A DNA stretch of 64,000 bases from Flavobacterium zhairuonense (lineage in GTDB: Bacteria > Bacteroidota > Bacteroidia > Flavobacteriales > Flavobacteriaceae). The notes beneath the pieces were generated by a model. It was not told the DNA's origin. It worked only from the letters and a program-made list of their open reading frames with translations, and ran no database searches. Of the stretch, positions 1 through 8,349 are shown piece by piece (within the stretch, counting starts at the first letter, position 1; each line of letters begins with the position of its first letter). The position numbers and the translations under genes were made by a program. The DNA is taken from positions 1-64,000 of the forward strand of contig NZ_SJSY01000066.1 in assembly GCF_004352915.1 (NCBI RefSeq). The letters are read 5' to 3'.

Positions 1-33
1 AAGATTGAGGCTTTTTGTATAGTTTGAAAAAAA

Positions 34-645
34 TTACTTTTTCTTTCCTTTTGCAGGAGCTTTTGCAGCTTTTGCAGCTTCTTGAGCAGCTTTCATAGCA
101 GCACGAGAGATTCTCACTTGACAAACAACTGTGTTGTCTGGGTGCATAATTTTGTACTCTGGTTTTCCAACTTTAGTAACGTATAATTTGTTACCCATTT
201 CAAGTGGAGTGATGTCAGCTTCAACGAAATCAGGAAGATTTGCTGGTAAAGCTTTAACTTTTAATTTACGTTGGTTCAAACGTAAAACACCTCCCGCAAG
301 AACACCTTTAGATGTACCAACGATTTTAACTGGAACTTCCATTGTGATTTCTTTATCATCAAATAATTGGAAGAAGTCAATGTGTAAAATTTTGTCAGTA
401 ACTGGGTGAACTTGGATATCTTGCAAAATTGCATTGAATGATTTTCCTTTTCCAAGCTCAATCACAACTGTGTGTGCGTTTGGAGTGTAAACCAAGTTTT
501 TGAACGCTGCAGCGTCTGCTGAGAAGTGTACTGCTTGATTTCCTCCGTATAACACGCAAGGAACCGCTCCAGCATTACGTAAGGCTTTAGTTGACACTTT
601 GCCCACGCTTTCTCTTTCTGATCCTTTAATTGTAATCGATTTCAT
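34..645 (-). CDS. rplY: 50S ribosomal protein L25/general stress protein Ctc
   Basis: This 203-residue protein is the long (TL5/CTC) form of L25, which binds 5S rRNA in the large ribosomal subunit. Residues about 4-90 form the L25 domain, including the pattern [13 protein letters not shown] near residue 23. Residues about 96-180 form the C-terminal CTC beta domain. Residues 181-203 are an Ala/Lys-rich tail, common in Bacteroidetes homologues. It is transcribed away from the rest of the window and lies directly downstream of prs on the same strand, a pairing usual in Flavobacteria. The start is the only ATG that gives the canonical N-terminus MKSITIKG. The assignment is secure. Confidence 0.97.
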   Translation of the reverse strand: MKSITIKGSERESVGKVSTKALRNAGAVPCVLYGGNQAVHFSADAAAFKNLVYTPNAHTVVIELGKGKSFNAILQDIQVHPVTDKILHIDFFQLFDDKEITMEVPVKIVGTSKGVLAGGVLRLNQRKLKVKALPANLPDFVEADITPLEMGNKLYVTKVGKPEYKIMHPDNTVVCQVRISRAAMKAAQEAAKAAKAPAKGKKK

Positions 646-688
646 TGTAAAAAAATATAGTTATTAAATAAATATTCTAATTTGCTAT

Positions 689-766
689 GGCTTTAGGCAA
701 TACGCTTTAAGCTTTAGGCTTTTTAAAATGCGAAACTAAGCTTACGGCTAAAAGCCTACAGCCTAC
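689..766. repeat. Imperfect inverted repeat between rplY and prs
   Basis: The spacer holds two facing copies of a GGCTTTAGGC...AAGCTT-like sequence (arms roughly 689-715 and 740-766) with several mismatches. It could form a long hairpin in the prs-rplY transcript. It resembles the other AT-rich intergenic inverted repeats of this window in style but not in sequence. Confidence 0.5.
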
Positions 767-771
767 TGATT

Positions 772-1713
772 CTACATAATGAATTTTCCACTAATGGAAT
801 TGTTGTGGTGCACCATGTGCATAACTTCTGCAAAAAGAGGTGCACAACTCACTACTCTAATTTTGTCTGAATGTTTCTTTAACGGAATAGAATCAGTTAC
901 GATCAATTCTGTTAATTTCGAATTTTCAATTTTCTCATACGCACCACCAGATAAAATAGCGTGTGTACAAATTGCTCTTACACTTAGTGCTCCTTTTTCG
1001 ATCATTAGGTCTGCAGCTTTTGCTAAAGTTCCTCCTGTATCGATCATATCGTCTACTAAGATTACGTTACGACCTTTTACTTCACCAATCAATTCCATAG
1101 TGTCGATAACGTTGGCTGCTTTTCTTTGTTTGTAACAGATTACTACATCTGATTCTAAAAACTTAGAGTAAGCATATGCTCTTTTTGAACCTCCCATATC
1201 TGGAGATGCAATGGTCAAATTTTCTAAATTCAAACTTTGCACGTAAGGCAAAAAGATTGTAGATGCAAATAAATGATCTACTGGTTTTTCAAAGAATCCT
1301 TGAATTTGGTCTGCATGCAGATCCATTGTCATGATTCTTGTTGCTCCTGCAGCTGTTAGTAAATTTGCTACTAACTTAGCTCCAATCGGCACTCTTGGTT
1401 TGTCTTTTCTGTCCTGTCTTGCCCAACCAAAATAAGGCATAACAGCTGTAATATGTCTTGCTGATGCGCGTTTTGCAGCATCAATCATTAATAACAATTC
1501 CATCAAATTATCTGCCGATGGGAAAGTTGAACATACGATGAACACTCGTAAACCTCTAATTGACTCTTCGTAAGATGGCTGAAATTCTCCATCACTATAC
1601 GTTGACATCGTTACTTTTCCTAACGGAATTCCGTACTGCTCTGCAATTTTTTCTGCAAGATAAACACTTTGTGAACAAGCAAAAATTTTAGCTTCTGGTT
1701 CTAGGTGCGACAT
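772..1713 (-). CDS. prs: Ribose-phosphate pyrophosphokinase (PRPP synthetase)
   Basis: It makes 5-phosphoribosyl-1-pyrophosphate from ribose 5-phosphate and ATP for purine, pyrimidine, His, Trp and NAD synthesis in the cytosol. The 313-residue product has the flexible-loop signature RQDRKDKPR (about residues 99-107) and the PRPP-binding loop VDDMIDTGGT (about 220-229), and is the normal family length. I chose the ATG at 1713, giving MSHLEPEAKIF, the conserved Flavobacterium N-terminus. An in-frame ATG at 1749 would add 12 residues that do not look conserved. It is probably co-transcribed with rplY. Confidence 0.96.
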   Translation of the reverse strand: MSHLEPEAKIFACSQSVYLAEKIAEQYGIPLGKVTMSTYSDGEFQPSYEESIRGLRVFIVCSTFPSADNLMELLLMIDAAKRASARHITAVMPYFGWARQDRKDKPRVPIGAKLVANLLTAAGATRIMTMDLHADQIQGFFEKPVDHLFASTIFLPYVQSLNLENLTIASPDMGGSKRAYAYSKFLESDVVICYKQRKAANVIDTMELIGEVKGRNVILVDDMIDTGGTLAKAADLMIEKGALSVRAICTHAILSGGAYEKIENSKLTELIVTDSIPLKKHSDKIRVVSCAPLFAEVMHMVHHNNSISGKFIM

Positions 1714-1907
1714 TATAATTTGTTGTTTTATTCCGCGACTTTCCGTCAATTGAGCTAATTTTTTTTTGTTTTAGCCAGATGATGTATTTGCCTCGGTTGT
1801 AGTTAGTTGTGTGTGCGTCGTTTTAACGAGCTGCAAATTTATAAAATTTATTGAACACTGAAAGCAAAAAATTAAGTATTTTTATTAGAATGTTTAAATT
1901 TATTTTT

Positions 1908-1916
1908 TACATTTGC
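1908..1916 (+). promoter_or_regulatory. Probable promoter -7 element for the tRNA-Leu gene
   Basis: TACATTTGC matches the Bacteroidetes -7 consensus TAnnTTTG. It lies about 84 bases before the tRNA, which implies a leader that is removed by processing. No convincing -33 TTTG was found at the usual distance. Confidence 0.5.
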
Positions 1917-1999
1917 ACCGTGTTAAAGGAACGACATCATTTATGACTTCGTTCTATTGCGTTAAAATAATCGCTTTTGATTATTTTTTCGTCTGCTAA

Positions 2000-2080
2000 G
2001 CCCGGATGGCGGAATTGGTAGACGCGCTGGTCTCAAACACCTGTGGGAAACCGTGCCGGTTCGACTCCGGCTCCGGGTAC
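2000..2080 (+). tRNA. tRNA-Leu (anticodon CAA)
   Basis: The 7-bp acceptor stem pairs GCCCGGA with TCCGGGT and ends in a G-T pair. The D-arm contains the leucine-type GGCGGAATTGGTAGAC. The anticodon loop CTCAAAC gives CAA, reading UUG. A long variable arm (class II) and a T-arm with TTCGACT flanked by GCCGG/CCGGC complete the cloverleaf. CCA is not encoded. The anticodon stem carries one T-T mismatch. It stands alone, followed at once by a strong terminator. Confidence 0.95.
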
Positions 2081-2082
2081 TT

Positions 2083-2113
2083 AAAACCTCTTCTTAACGG
2101 AAGAGGTTTTTTT
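2083..2113 (+). terminator. Rho-independent terminator after tRNA-Leu
   Basis: Perfect 11-bp arms (AAAACCTCTTC and GAAGAGGTTTT) enclose the 6-base loop TTAACG and run into a T tract. It begins three bases after the tRNA. Confidence 0.9.
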
Positions 2114-2153
2114 GGTTTTATACTACTCCAATATTAATAGAATATATTGCGTT

Positions 2154-2173
2154 CCAGTGGTTGAAACCACTGG
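2154..2173. repeat. Short hairpin repeat, TTGAAA-loop family
   Basis: CCAGTGG and CCACTGG flank the loop TTGAAA. It belongs to a family with a constant loop and variable but complementary stems, also seen at 10425 and 36523. It sits just beyond the stop of the OsmC-like gene. Confidence 0.7.
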
Positions 2174-2184
2174 CTATGTTTATC

Positions 2185-2646
2185 TTAAACTTCACAACTC
2201 ACCTCGTGCAAAACCGGAAAATTGCAAGAATTAGCAATAAAACACAATTGATTTGCTTTGTGATGCAGTTCTAAAGCCAATTGAATTTTATCAGGATTTG
2301 AGAGTTTTACTTTCGGAAATAATCTAACCTCAACAAAACGCCCGCTTCCGTCTGGGTTTACTTCTAATGTTGCTTCAGCATTGTCTGAATATTCAAGGAC
2401 TTCTATTCCGTTTTGGGAGCAGACATATAAATAGGACATCATGTGGCAGGAAACCAAACTGCTTAACAACAAATCTTCGGGATTGTATAATTCTGGATCA
2501 CCTTTGAAGGCTTTTGCGGCTGAAATATCTAGAGCTGGCTTTCCTTCAATTTTGATTTGATGGGTTTTGTTGTAGAATCTTTTTGATGATTCAGTTGGAT
2601 TTTGTTTGGAAGTCCAATTTAGCTTTGCTTTGAATAAATGTTTCAT
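2185..2646 (-). CDS. OsmC/Ohr-family protein
   Basis: This 153-residue protein has the OsmC fold signature. A conserved Cys (C67 in SLVSCHMMSYL) follows the NPEDLLLSSL helix, and a second Cys (C135 in HHKANQLCFIANSC) lies near the C-terminus. Characterised OsmC proteins use such a Cys pair to reduce organic hydroperoxides. This sequence looks more like the broader OsmC-like subgroup, so the substrate is uncertain. It is a cytosolic, single-gene unit between the tRNA and the ara operon terminator. Confidence 0.88.
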   Translation of the reverse strand: MKHLFKAKLNWTSKQNPTESSKRFYNKTHQIKIEGKPALDISAAKAFKGDPELYNPEDLLLSSLVSCHMMSYLYVCSQNGIEVLEYSDNAEATLEVNPDGSGRFVEVRLFPKVKLSNPDKIQLALELHHKANQLCFIANSCNFPVLHEVSCEV

Positions 2647-2693
2647 TTTGCCTTTTTATTGCTAAGTTAAGTTTTTTATGTTGCAGATAAATT

Positions 2694-2759
2694 AATCTCA
2701 CAAAGTCGCAGAGTTACAAAGAAAATAAAAACTTTGCGTCTTCGCGACTTTGCGAGATT
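2694..2759. repeat. Intergenic inverted repeat, CGCAGAG family, copy 1
   Basis: Arms of about 28 bases (AATCTCACAAAGTCGCAGAG... and ...CGCGACTTTGCGAGATT) face each other with a few mismatches across a short A-rich loop. The same core recurs at 42797-42876 and 45320-45520. It lies upstream of the OsmC-like gene. Confidence 0.8.
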
Positions 2760-2800
2760 CAAAAAAATTCACTTTAATTAAAAAACGGGCTTAAAACAAA

Positions 2801-2831
2801 AAACCTCGAAAGCTTAATACTTTCGAGGTTT
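2801..2831 (-). terminator. Terminator of the ara operon
   Basis: Perfect 12-bp arms (AAACCTCGAAAG and CTTTCGAGGTTT) enclose a 7-base loop. An A-rich tract on the left becomes a T tract for minus-strand transcription. It lies 38 bases beyond the galM stop and could also work in the plus direction. Confidence 0.85.
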
Positions 2832-2868
2832 TTCAGAGAATTAGAACTAACTAAACAAATTCTAAAGA

Positions 2869-4053
2869 TTATTTTTGAACAGAAAACTTGAATGTAGTTT
2901 TTGTTTTATAATTTTCTCCTGGGTTTAAAACCGTTGTTGGGAAGTTTTTCTGGTTTGGTGAATCTGGATAATGTTCTGTTTCTAGACATAATCCTGTTCT
3001 GTGCGCGTAAGTTCCGCCATTGCGCGTTGGTAAAGTTCCATCAAGGAAATTTCCTGAGTAAAACTGAATTCCAGGTTCGTCTGTTGTCATTTCCATAACT
3101 CTTCCGCTTGCTGCGTGGTATACTTTTGCAATAATTGTTTTTCCTTTTTCAGGATTGTTTAACACCCAGCAGTGATCGTAACCTTTTCCTTTTTCTAACT
3201 GATCATTTTTAGCATTGATGTCTTTTCCAATTAATTTTGGTTGTCTGAAATCGAAAGGCGTTCCAGCAACATCGTCTAATTTTCCTGTCGGAATTAAAGT
3301 TGCGTCAACCGGAACTAATTTATCAGCATTTAAAGTCAATTCGTGATCTAAGATGGTTTTTGTAAAATCTCCAGATAAATTAAAATAAGAATGCTGTGTC
3401 AAGTTAACAACCGTCTTTTTGTCTGTAGTTGCTTCATACAAAACCTCTAACTGATTGTCATTTGTCAAGGTATAAGTCACAAAAACTTTTAAAGTTCCTG
3501 GGTAACCTTCTTCCATATCTTTACTTACATAAGACAATTTTAAAAAAGCTGTTTCACCAGATTTAACCTCATCAGCTTTCCAAACTACATTAAAAAACCC
3601 TTGCGGTCCACCATGCAAAGCATTTGGCGCATTGTTGATTGCCAATTGATATTCTTTTCCATCTAAAGAAAATTTCCCTTTAGCAATTCGGTTTCCGTAT
3701 CTTCCGATTAAGGCTCCGAAAAACGGATTTTCTTTTTCATATTGTGCCAAAGAATTAAATCCGATTACTACATTTTCAGAAACACCTTCTTTATTTGGCA
3801 CTTTCAAATCTGTAATTCTTCCTCCAAAAGTGATGATATCAACTTCCATCCCATTTTGGTTTTTCAGTTTATAACTTTCAACTTTTTCTCCTTTTGCAGT
3901 TGTCCCGTATTCTGATTTTTCAATTGAAACTAATGCTTTTTCATCAGTTGCAACTTTTTCTGTGTCAGCTTTTTTATCACCTTTACATTGAACTGAAACT
4001 GCAGCCAAACTCAAAAGGCTTAATCCGAAAACACAACGTTTTAATACATTCAT
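2869..4053 (-). CDS. galM: Aldose 1-epimerase (mutarotase), exported lipoprotein form
   Basis: It interconverts alpha and beta anomers of aldoses, here probably L-arabinose or galactose outside the cytoplasm. The 394-residue protein has an N-terminal signal and Cys23 as a likely lipoprotein site, although Gln at -1 makes the lipobox atypical. Family motifs are GRYGNRIAKGKF (about 118), NALHGG with H147, TQHSYFNL with the general acid H221, and LCLETEHYPDSPN with the catalytic base E358. It is the last gene of araB-araD-araA-galM. A second, cytoplasmic-looking paralogue at 27622 serves the galactan module, so the two copies appear divided by compartment. Confidence 0.93.
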   Translation of the reverse strand: MNVLKRCVFGLSLLSLAAVSVQCKGDKKADTEKVATDEKALVSIEKSEYGTTAKGEKVESYKLKNQNGMEVDIITFGGRITDLKVPNKEGVSENVVIGFNSLAQYEKENPFFGALIGRYGNRIAKGKFSLDGKEYQLAINNAPNALHGGPQGFFNVVWKADEVKSGETAFLKLSYVSKDMEEGYPGTLKVFVTYTLTNDNQLEVLYEATTDKKTVVNLTQHSYFNLSGDFTKTILDHELTLNADKLVPVDATLIPTGKLDDVAGTPFDFRQPKLIGKDINAKNDQLEKGKGYDHCWVLNNPEKGKTIIAKVYHAASGRVMEMTTDEPGIQFYSGNFLDGTLPTRNGGTYAHRTGLCLETEHYPDSPNQKNFPTTVLNPGENYKTKTTFKFSVQK

Positions 4054-4085
4054 AAATGGTTATTTTTTAGTTAGTAAAGTCTTAA

Positions 4086-4157
4086 AGTCAAAAGTCATAA
4101 AGTCTTTTCTTCAAAGTAACTAAAACTTTCGGACTTTATGACTTTCGGCTTTTGACT
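4086..4157. repeat. Inverted repeat between araA and galM
   Basis: AGTCAAAAGTCATAAAGTC on the left faces GACTTTATGACTTTC plus GGCTTTTGACT on the right. The hairpin lies within the operon and might stabilise or separate the araA and galM parts of the message. Confidence 0.65.
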
Positions 4158-4160
4158 AAT

Positions 4161-5669
4161 TTATAGTCCGTGTTGAAACAAATGATAATAGGCTTCGTTT
4201 GCGTTGATTTTATCTTTGAAATCTCTTACTGTAGTTTTTTCATCAATTACTAATAATTCGATTCCAGCAATATCAGCAAAATCTTCCATATACTCAGTTG
4301 TCAATGATTGGCTATAAACCGTGTGGTGCGCTCCTCCAGCAAGAATCCAAGCTGTTGCTGCGATATCAAGGTTTGGTTTACAATCCCATAAAACTCTCGC
4401 AACTGGCAATTTTGGTAATTCAGCCATTGGTTTAACTGCCTCAACTTCGTTTACAATTAAACGGAAACGAGTTCCCATATCAACTAAAGAAACATTGATT
4501 GCATCTCCAGCTGGCGAATTAAATACCAAACGAGCTGGATCTTCTTTTCCTCCAATTCCTAATGGATGCACTTCGCAAGAAGGTTTTCCATCAGCAATAG
4601 AAGGGCAAATTTCCAACATATGCGATCCTAAAACGTATGATTTTTGTGGTGTGAAGTGATACGTATAATCTTCCATGAAAGAAGTTCCGCCTTCTAAACC
4701 AATATTCATCACTTTTAAAGCTCTAACCATTGCAGCGGTTTTCCAGTCTCCTTCTCCACCAAAACCATAACCGTCAGCCATTAATCTTTGTGTCGCGATT
4801 CCTGGTAATTGTTTCCAAACGCCAAGGTTTTCAAATGTATCCGTGAATGCGCCAAAACCTCCTTCTTCAAGGAAAGCTCTTAAACCTAATTCAATTTTTG
4901 CCGCTTCCGCTAAAGAACTTCTTTGCGCCCCGCCTTCTTTTAAAGAATCAGTTAAGTTATATGATTGTTCGTAAACTGCTAATAAATCAGCCAATTGTTT
5001 GTCGGTTACTTTTTCGATGTGTTTTGTAACATCAGAAGAATCGAATCCGTTTACCGAAACGCCAAAACGAATTTGAGCTTCAACTTTATCGCCTTCTGTA
5101 ACAGCAACTTCACGCATATTGTCTCCAATACGAGCTACTTTTAGGTTTTGAAGTTCATCCCAACCAAGAACAACTCTTGACCAAATTCCTAATTTTTTCT
5201 GAACTCTTTCGTCTTCCCAATGCCCAACAACAACTTTACGTTTTTTGCGCATTCTTGACATGATGAAACCAAATTCACGATCTCCATGAGCCGATTGATT
5301 CAAGTTCATGAAATCCATGTCGATAGATCCCCACGGAATTTCAGCATTGTATTGTGTATGTAAATGACATAATGGTTTTTTCAAAATACTCAAACCGCCA
5401 ATCCACATTTTTGCTGGTGAGAAAGTGTGCATCCAAGCGATAATTCCTATACAGTTTTTCTCTGAATTTGCTGCCAAACAAACGTCTAAAATCTGAGAAG
5501 GCGATTTCACCACATCTTTGTAAACCACTTTTACAGGAATTGAAGACGAAGCATCTAATCCTTTTGCAATTATTTGCGAATGTTCTGCTACTTTTCTAAG
5601 TGTTTCTTCACCGTATAATTCCTGGCTTCCTACTACAAACCATACTTCTTTTTGAGATATATCTATCAT
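4161..5669 (-). CDS. araA: L-arabinose isomerase
   Basis: It converts L-arabinose to L-ribulose, the first cytosolic step of the isomerase pathway. The 502-residue length matches the family. Metal and active-site motifs are visible: the [14 protein letters not shown] region carrying the acidic metal ligand, and GGAHHTVYS with the C-terminal His. The N-terminal [12 protein letters not shown] is the classic AraA start. It lies between araD and the lipoprotein galM. The 136-base gap to araD holds only AT-rich repeat-like sequence, and I see no separate promoter there. Confidence 0.97.
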   Translation of the reverse strand: MIDISQKEVWFVVGSQELYGEETLRKVAEHSQIIAKGLDASSSIPVKVVYKDVVKSPSQILDVCLAANSEKNCIGIIAWMHTFSPAKMWIGGLSILKKPLCHLHTQYNAEIPWGSIDMDFMNLNQSAHGDREFGFIMSRMRKKRKVVVGHWEDERVQKKLGIWSRVVLGWDELQNLKVARIGDNMREVAVTEGDKVEAQIRFGVSVNGFDSSDVTKHIEKVTDKQLADLLAVYEQSYNLTDSLKEGGAQRSSLAEAAKIELGLRAFLEEGGFGAFTDTFENLGVWKQLPGIATQRLMADGYGFGGEGDWKTAAMVRALKVMNIGLEGGTSFMEDYTYHFTPQKSYVLGSHMLEICPSIADGKPSCEVHPLGIGGKEDPARLVFNSPAGDAINVSLVDMGTRFRLIVNEVEAVKPMAELPKLPVARVLWDCKPNLDIAATAWILAGGAHHTVYSQSLTTEYMEDFADIAGIELLVIDEKTTVRDFKDKINANEAYYHLFQHGL

Positions 5670-5805
5670 GTTGTTTAATCGTTTATTTGTTTAATCGTCA
5701 AATCGTTTTTCTTTGTCTAAAATCCACTATTACCGAAAATCTTTTCTCTTTGTTCTTTATTCTATTTTCTTTAATCTAAAATCTGCACTCTAAAATCTAA
5801 AATAA

Positions 5806-6507
5806 CTACTGTCCGTAATACGAATCTTTTCCGTGTTTACGGTTGTAATGTTTCTTAATTAATGAATCTTTTAATCTTGGTGCGTTCGGATTTATTTGTA
5901 AAGTCAAGTATGCCATTTCTGCCACCACTTCTAGAACTTTACTGTTGTAAACCGCTTTTGCAGCATTTTTTCCCCATGCAAACGGACCGTGATTTCCAAT
6001 CAAAATCATTTCTACTTCTTCGTACGAAAGATTTTTTTCTTTGAAGCAATCTAAAATCTGAATCCCAGTATTGTGTTCGTAGTTTCCTTCAATTAAATGA
6101 TCCGCCATTGGGGGCGCACACGGAATATCAGCCGTCAAATGATCGGCATGTGTGGTTCCGAAAATTGGAATATCTTGCTGTGCCTGTGCCCAAGCAACCG
6201 AATACGTTGCATGTGTATGTGCAACGCCTCCAATATTTGGCCAGTTTTTATATAAATAAGCGTGCGTTTTTGTATCTGAAGATGGACGCATGGTTCCTTC
6301 AATAACATTATTATCAAAATCGACAATTACGATATCTTCCGGTTTTAAATCTTCGTAAGGAACACCACTTGGTTTAATGGCAAAAACACCATTTTTCCTG
6401 TCCACTGCGCTCACGTTTCCAAATGTATACACAACCAAATTCAATGCATTTAATTGCATATTTGCTTCGTAACATTCTTGTTTTAAATCTTTATACTGAG
6501 AACTCAT
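5806..6507 (-). CDS. araD: L-ribulose-5-phosphate 4-epimerase
   Basis: It converts L-ribulose 5-phosphate to D-xylulose 5-phosphate, a zinc-dependent class II aldolase-fold reaction. The 233-residue product shows the zinc ligands in VAHTHATYSVAWAQ and the third His in GNHGPFAWG. I chose the ATG at 6507 (MSSQYKDLKQECYEANMQLN), which fits the family N-terminus. The in-frame ATG at 6543 would add 12 residues lying wholly inside araB. The chosen start still overlaps the araB stop by 17 bases, consistent with translational coupling. Confidence 0.96.
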   Translation of the reverse strand: MSSQYKDLKQECYEANMQLNALNLVVYTFGNVSAVDRKNGVFAIKPSGVPYEDLKPEDIVIVDFDNNVIEGTMRPSSDTKTHAYLYKNWPNIGGVAHTHATYSVAWAQAQQDIPIFGTTHADHLTADIPCAPPMADHLIEGNYEHNTGIQILDCFKEKNLSYEEVEMILIGNHGPFAWGKNAAKAVYNSKVLEVVAEMAYLTLQINPNAPRLKDSLIKKHYNRKHGKDSYYGQ

Positions 6508-8182
6508 TTTGAGATATTTTAATAGTTGGATCTGCAAAAACACTTAATTGTTCGTAAGCGATAAGCAGTTTGTTATACGCTGCAACTTTGTCTAATTGAG
6601 GGAAATATTCTCCGTCAAAATCACTTCCGATTTTCTGGCTTGCTTCGATTACATTTGGATAAATTCCGGCTGCAACGGCTGCGTAAATTGCTGCGCCTAA
6701 AGCCGGAGTTTGGTCTGAAGCTGCAATTTTAATTGGCTTGTTTAAAACATTGGCCAAAGTCTGCATGATAAAAGGAGATTTACGAGCAACGCCACCAATT
6801 CCGATAACGCTGTCGATTTTTACACCTTCTTCTTCAAAACGATCTACAATTTTCTTCGCTCCAAAACAAATTGCATTTACTAAAGCTTTAAAAATATGAG
6901 GCGCTTTTGTTCCTAAAGAAAGGTTTGAAATCGCGCTTTTTACTTCCTGATTTGCATCTGGAGTTCTTCTACCATTAATCCAATCTAAAGCAATTGGAAG
7001 ACTTTCTGAAACCGGAATTTTCTCCGCTTCTTTTGTTAATTCTACAATTAATTTATCGCTGAATTCTTCTCTCAATTGTTCTTTTTGAGCATCATTTAAA
7101 ACAGAAGAAGCTTCTAATAAATGTTCTGTTGGCCACATCAATAATTCTTTGTACCAAGCCAATAAATCTCCAAAAGCAGATTGTCCTGCTTCAAGACCAA
7201 TAAAACCTGGAATAACAGAACCATCAACTTGACCGCAGATGCCGCGAACGGTTTTTGTTCCTACTTCATCATAAGAACCAACTAGGATATCACAAGTTGA
7301 AGTTCCCATAACACGAACTAAAGTATTCTCTTCGATTTTAGCTCCAACTGCACCAGAATGCGCGTCGAAAGTTCCAACGGCCACAACTGTTTCTGTAGAA
7401 AGCCCTAAACGATCTGCCCATTCTTTGCTTAATTTTCCAGCAACTAAATCTGACGTATAGGTTTCATCATATAAATTACCACGAAGTTGCGCTAAATATG
7501 GATGCAGTTTTTCTAAGAATTCAACTGGAGGAAGTCCGTTCCAGTCTGTATGCCACATGGCTTTGTGTCCTGCTGCACAACGGCTTCTTTTGAAGGTTTT
7601 TAAATCTTTATCTTCAATTAATAAATAGGTCATTAAATCGCAGTGCTCCATCCAAGTGTGTGCTGCATTTCTAACCGCTTCGTCTTGTCTTGCAATGTGA
7701 AGGATTTTTGCCCAAAACCATTCTGATGAATAAATTCCGCCGACATATTTTGTAACGTCTTCTCCGCCCCAGCTTACTGCAAGTTCGTTGATTTCGTTTG
7801 CTTCATTAATCGAAGTATGATCTTTCCATAAAACCATCATTGCATTTGGGTTTTCTTCAAAACCTTTTGTCAATGCTAATGGCGTTCCGTCTTTTGTAAC
7901 TGGAACTGGAGAAGATCCTGTTGTATCAATACAAATTCCGCGAACTAATGACGGATCAACTTTGCTTTCTTTTACAACATTTTGAATTGTAATTTCTAAT
8001 CCTTCAATATGATCCAAAGGATGCTGACGAAACTGATTTATAGATGCGTCACAATATTGTTTGTTTTTCCATCTTTTATAATGAGAAACATTCGATGCCA
8101 ATTCCTGCCCATTTTCAGTATCGATAAGCACCGCTCGAACAGAATCTGTTCCGTAGTCCAATCCTATAACGTAATTTTTCAT
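6491..8182 (-). CDS. araB: L-ribulokinase
   Basis: It phosphorylates L-ribulose with ATP and is a FGGY-family carbohydrate kinase. The 563-residue protein starts with the phosphate-binding pattern VIGLDYGTDSVRAVL and has GIGGVARKSPFIMQ and PALGAAIYAA in its second domain. It is the first gene of araB-araD-araA-galM. A good TAnnTTTG promoter and two AraR-type palindromes lie in the 167 bases between it and the upstream GH51 gene, so it can be transcribed independently of the polysaccharide enzymes. Confidence 0.97.
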   Translation of the reverse strand: MKNYVIGLDYGTDSVRAVLIDTENGQELASNVSHYKRWKNKQYCDASINQFRQHPLDHIEGLEITIQNVVKESKVDPSLVRGICIDTTGSSPVPVTKDGTPLALTKGFEENPNAMMVLWKDHTSINEANEINELAVSWGGEDVTKYVGGIYSSEWFWAKILHIARQDEAVRNAAHTWMEHCDLMTYLLIEDKDLKTFKRSRCAAGHKAMWHTDWNGLPPVEFLEKLHPYLAQLRGNLYDETYTSDLVAGKLSKEWADRLGLSTETVVAVGTFDAHSGAVGAKIEENTLVRVMGTSTCDILVGSYDEVGTKTVRGICGQVDGSVIPGFIGLEAGQSAFGDLLAWYKELLMWPTEHLLEASSVLNDAQKEQLREEFSDKLIVELTKEAEKIPVSESLPIALDWINGRRTPDANQEVKSAISNLSLGTKAPHIFKALVNAICFGAKKIVDRFEEEGVKIDSVIGIGGVARKSPFIMQTLANVLNKPIKIAASDQTPALGAAIYAAVAAGIYPNVIEASQKIGSDFDGEYFPQLDKVAAYNKLLIAYEQLSVFADPTIKISQNEFSV

Positions 8183-8205
8183 TCGAAATTCATTTTAAAT
8201 AATGA

Positions 8206-8213
8206 CAAATATA
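8206..8213 (-). promoter_or_regulatory. araB promoter -7 element
   Basis: On the minus strand the sequence is TATATTTG, a perfect TAnnTTTG, 24 bases before the araB ATG. The -33 region falls inside the adjacent AraR-type palindrome (8229-8251), so a bound repressor would block it. Confidence 0.7.
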
Positions 8214-8228
8214 ATTATAATTCATTTA

Positions 8229-8251
8229 TAAGTGTACAATAAACACTTAAT
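8229..8251. promoter_or_regulatory. Predicted AraR operator, araB site 1
   Basis: ATAAGTGT and ACACTTAAT face each other across a short AT-rich centre, giving the most symmetric of the AraR-type sites in this window. It covers the expected -33 region of the araB promoter. Assignment to AraR is inferred from shared occurrence at five arabinose-related promoters. Confidence 0.75.
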
Positions 8252-8315
8252 AAAAATTGAGCTTTGAATTTTTACAAATAATGCATCAAAACAAGCAATT
8301 ATGACAAAAACAGAA

Positions 8316-8340
8316 AATAAATGTTTGTTTTACATTTATT
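8316..8340. promoter_or_regulatory. Predicted AraR operator, araB site 2
   Basis: AATAAATGT and ACATTTATT flank a T-rich centre. This is the AAATGT variant of the half-site also seen at the SSS transporter. It lies between the GH51 stop and araB site 1, about 87 bases upstream of it (start to start), a spacing that would permit looping. Confidence 0.65.
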
Positions 8341-8349
8341 CTGTTGCGA

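Noticed and set aside
2801..2831. Reading the hairpin as a riboswitch or regulatory leader
   Set aside because: The stem, short loop and T tract placed beyond the galM stop fit an ordinary terminator.
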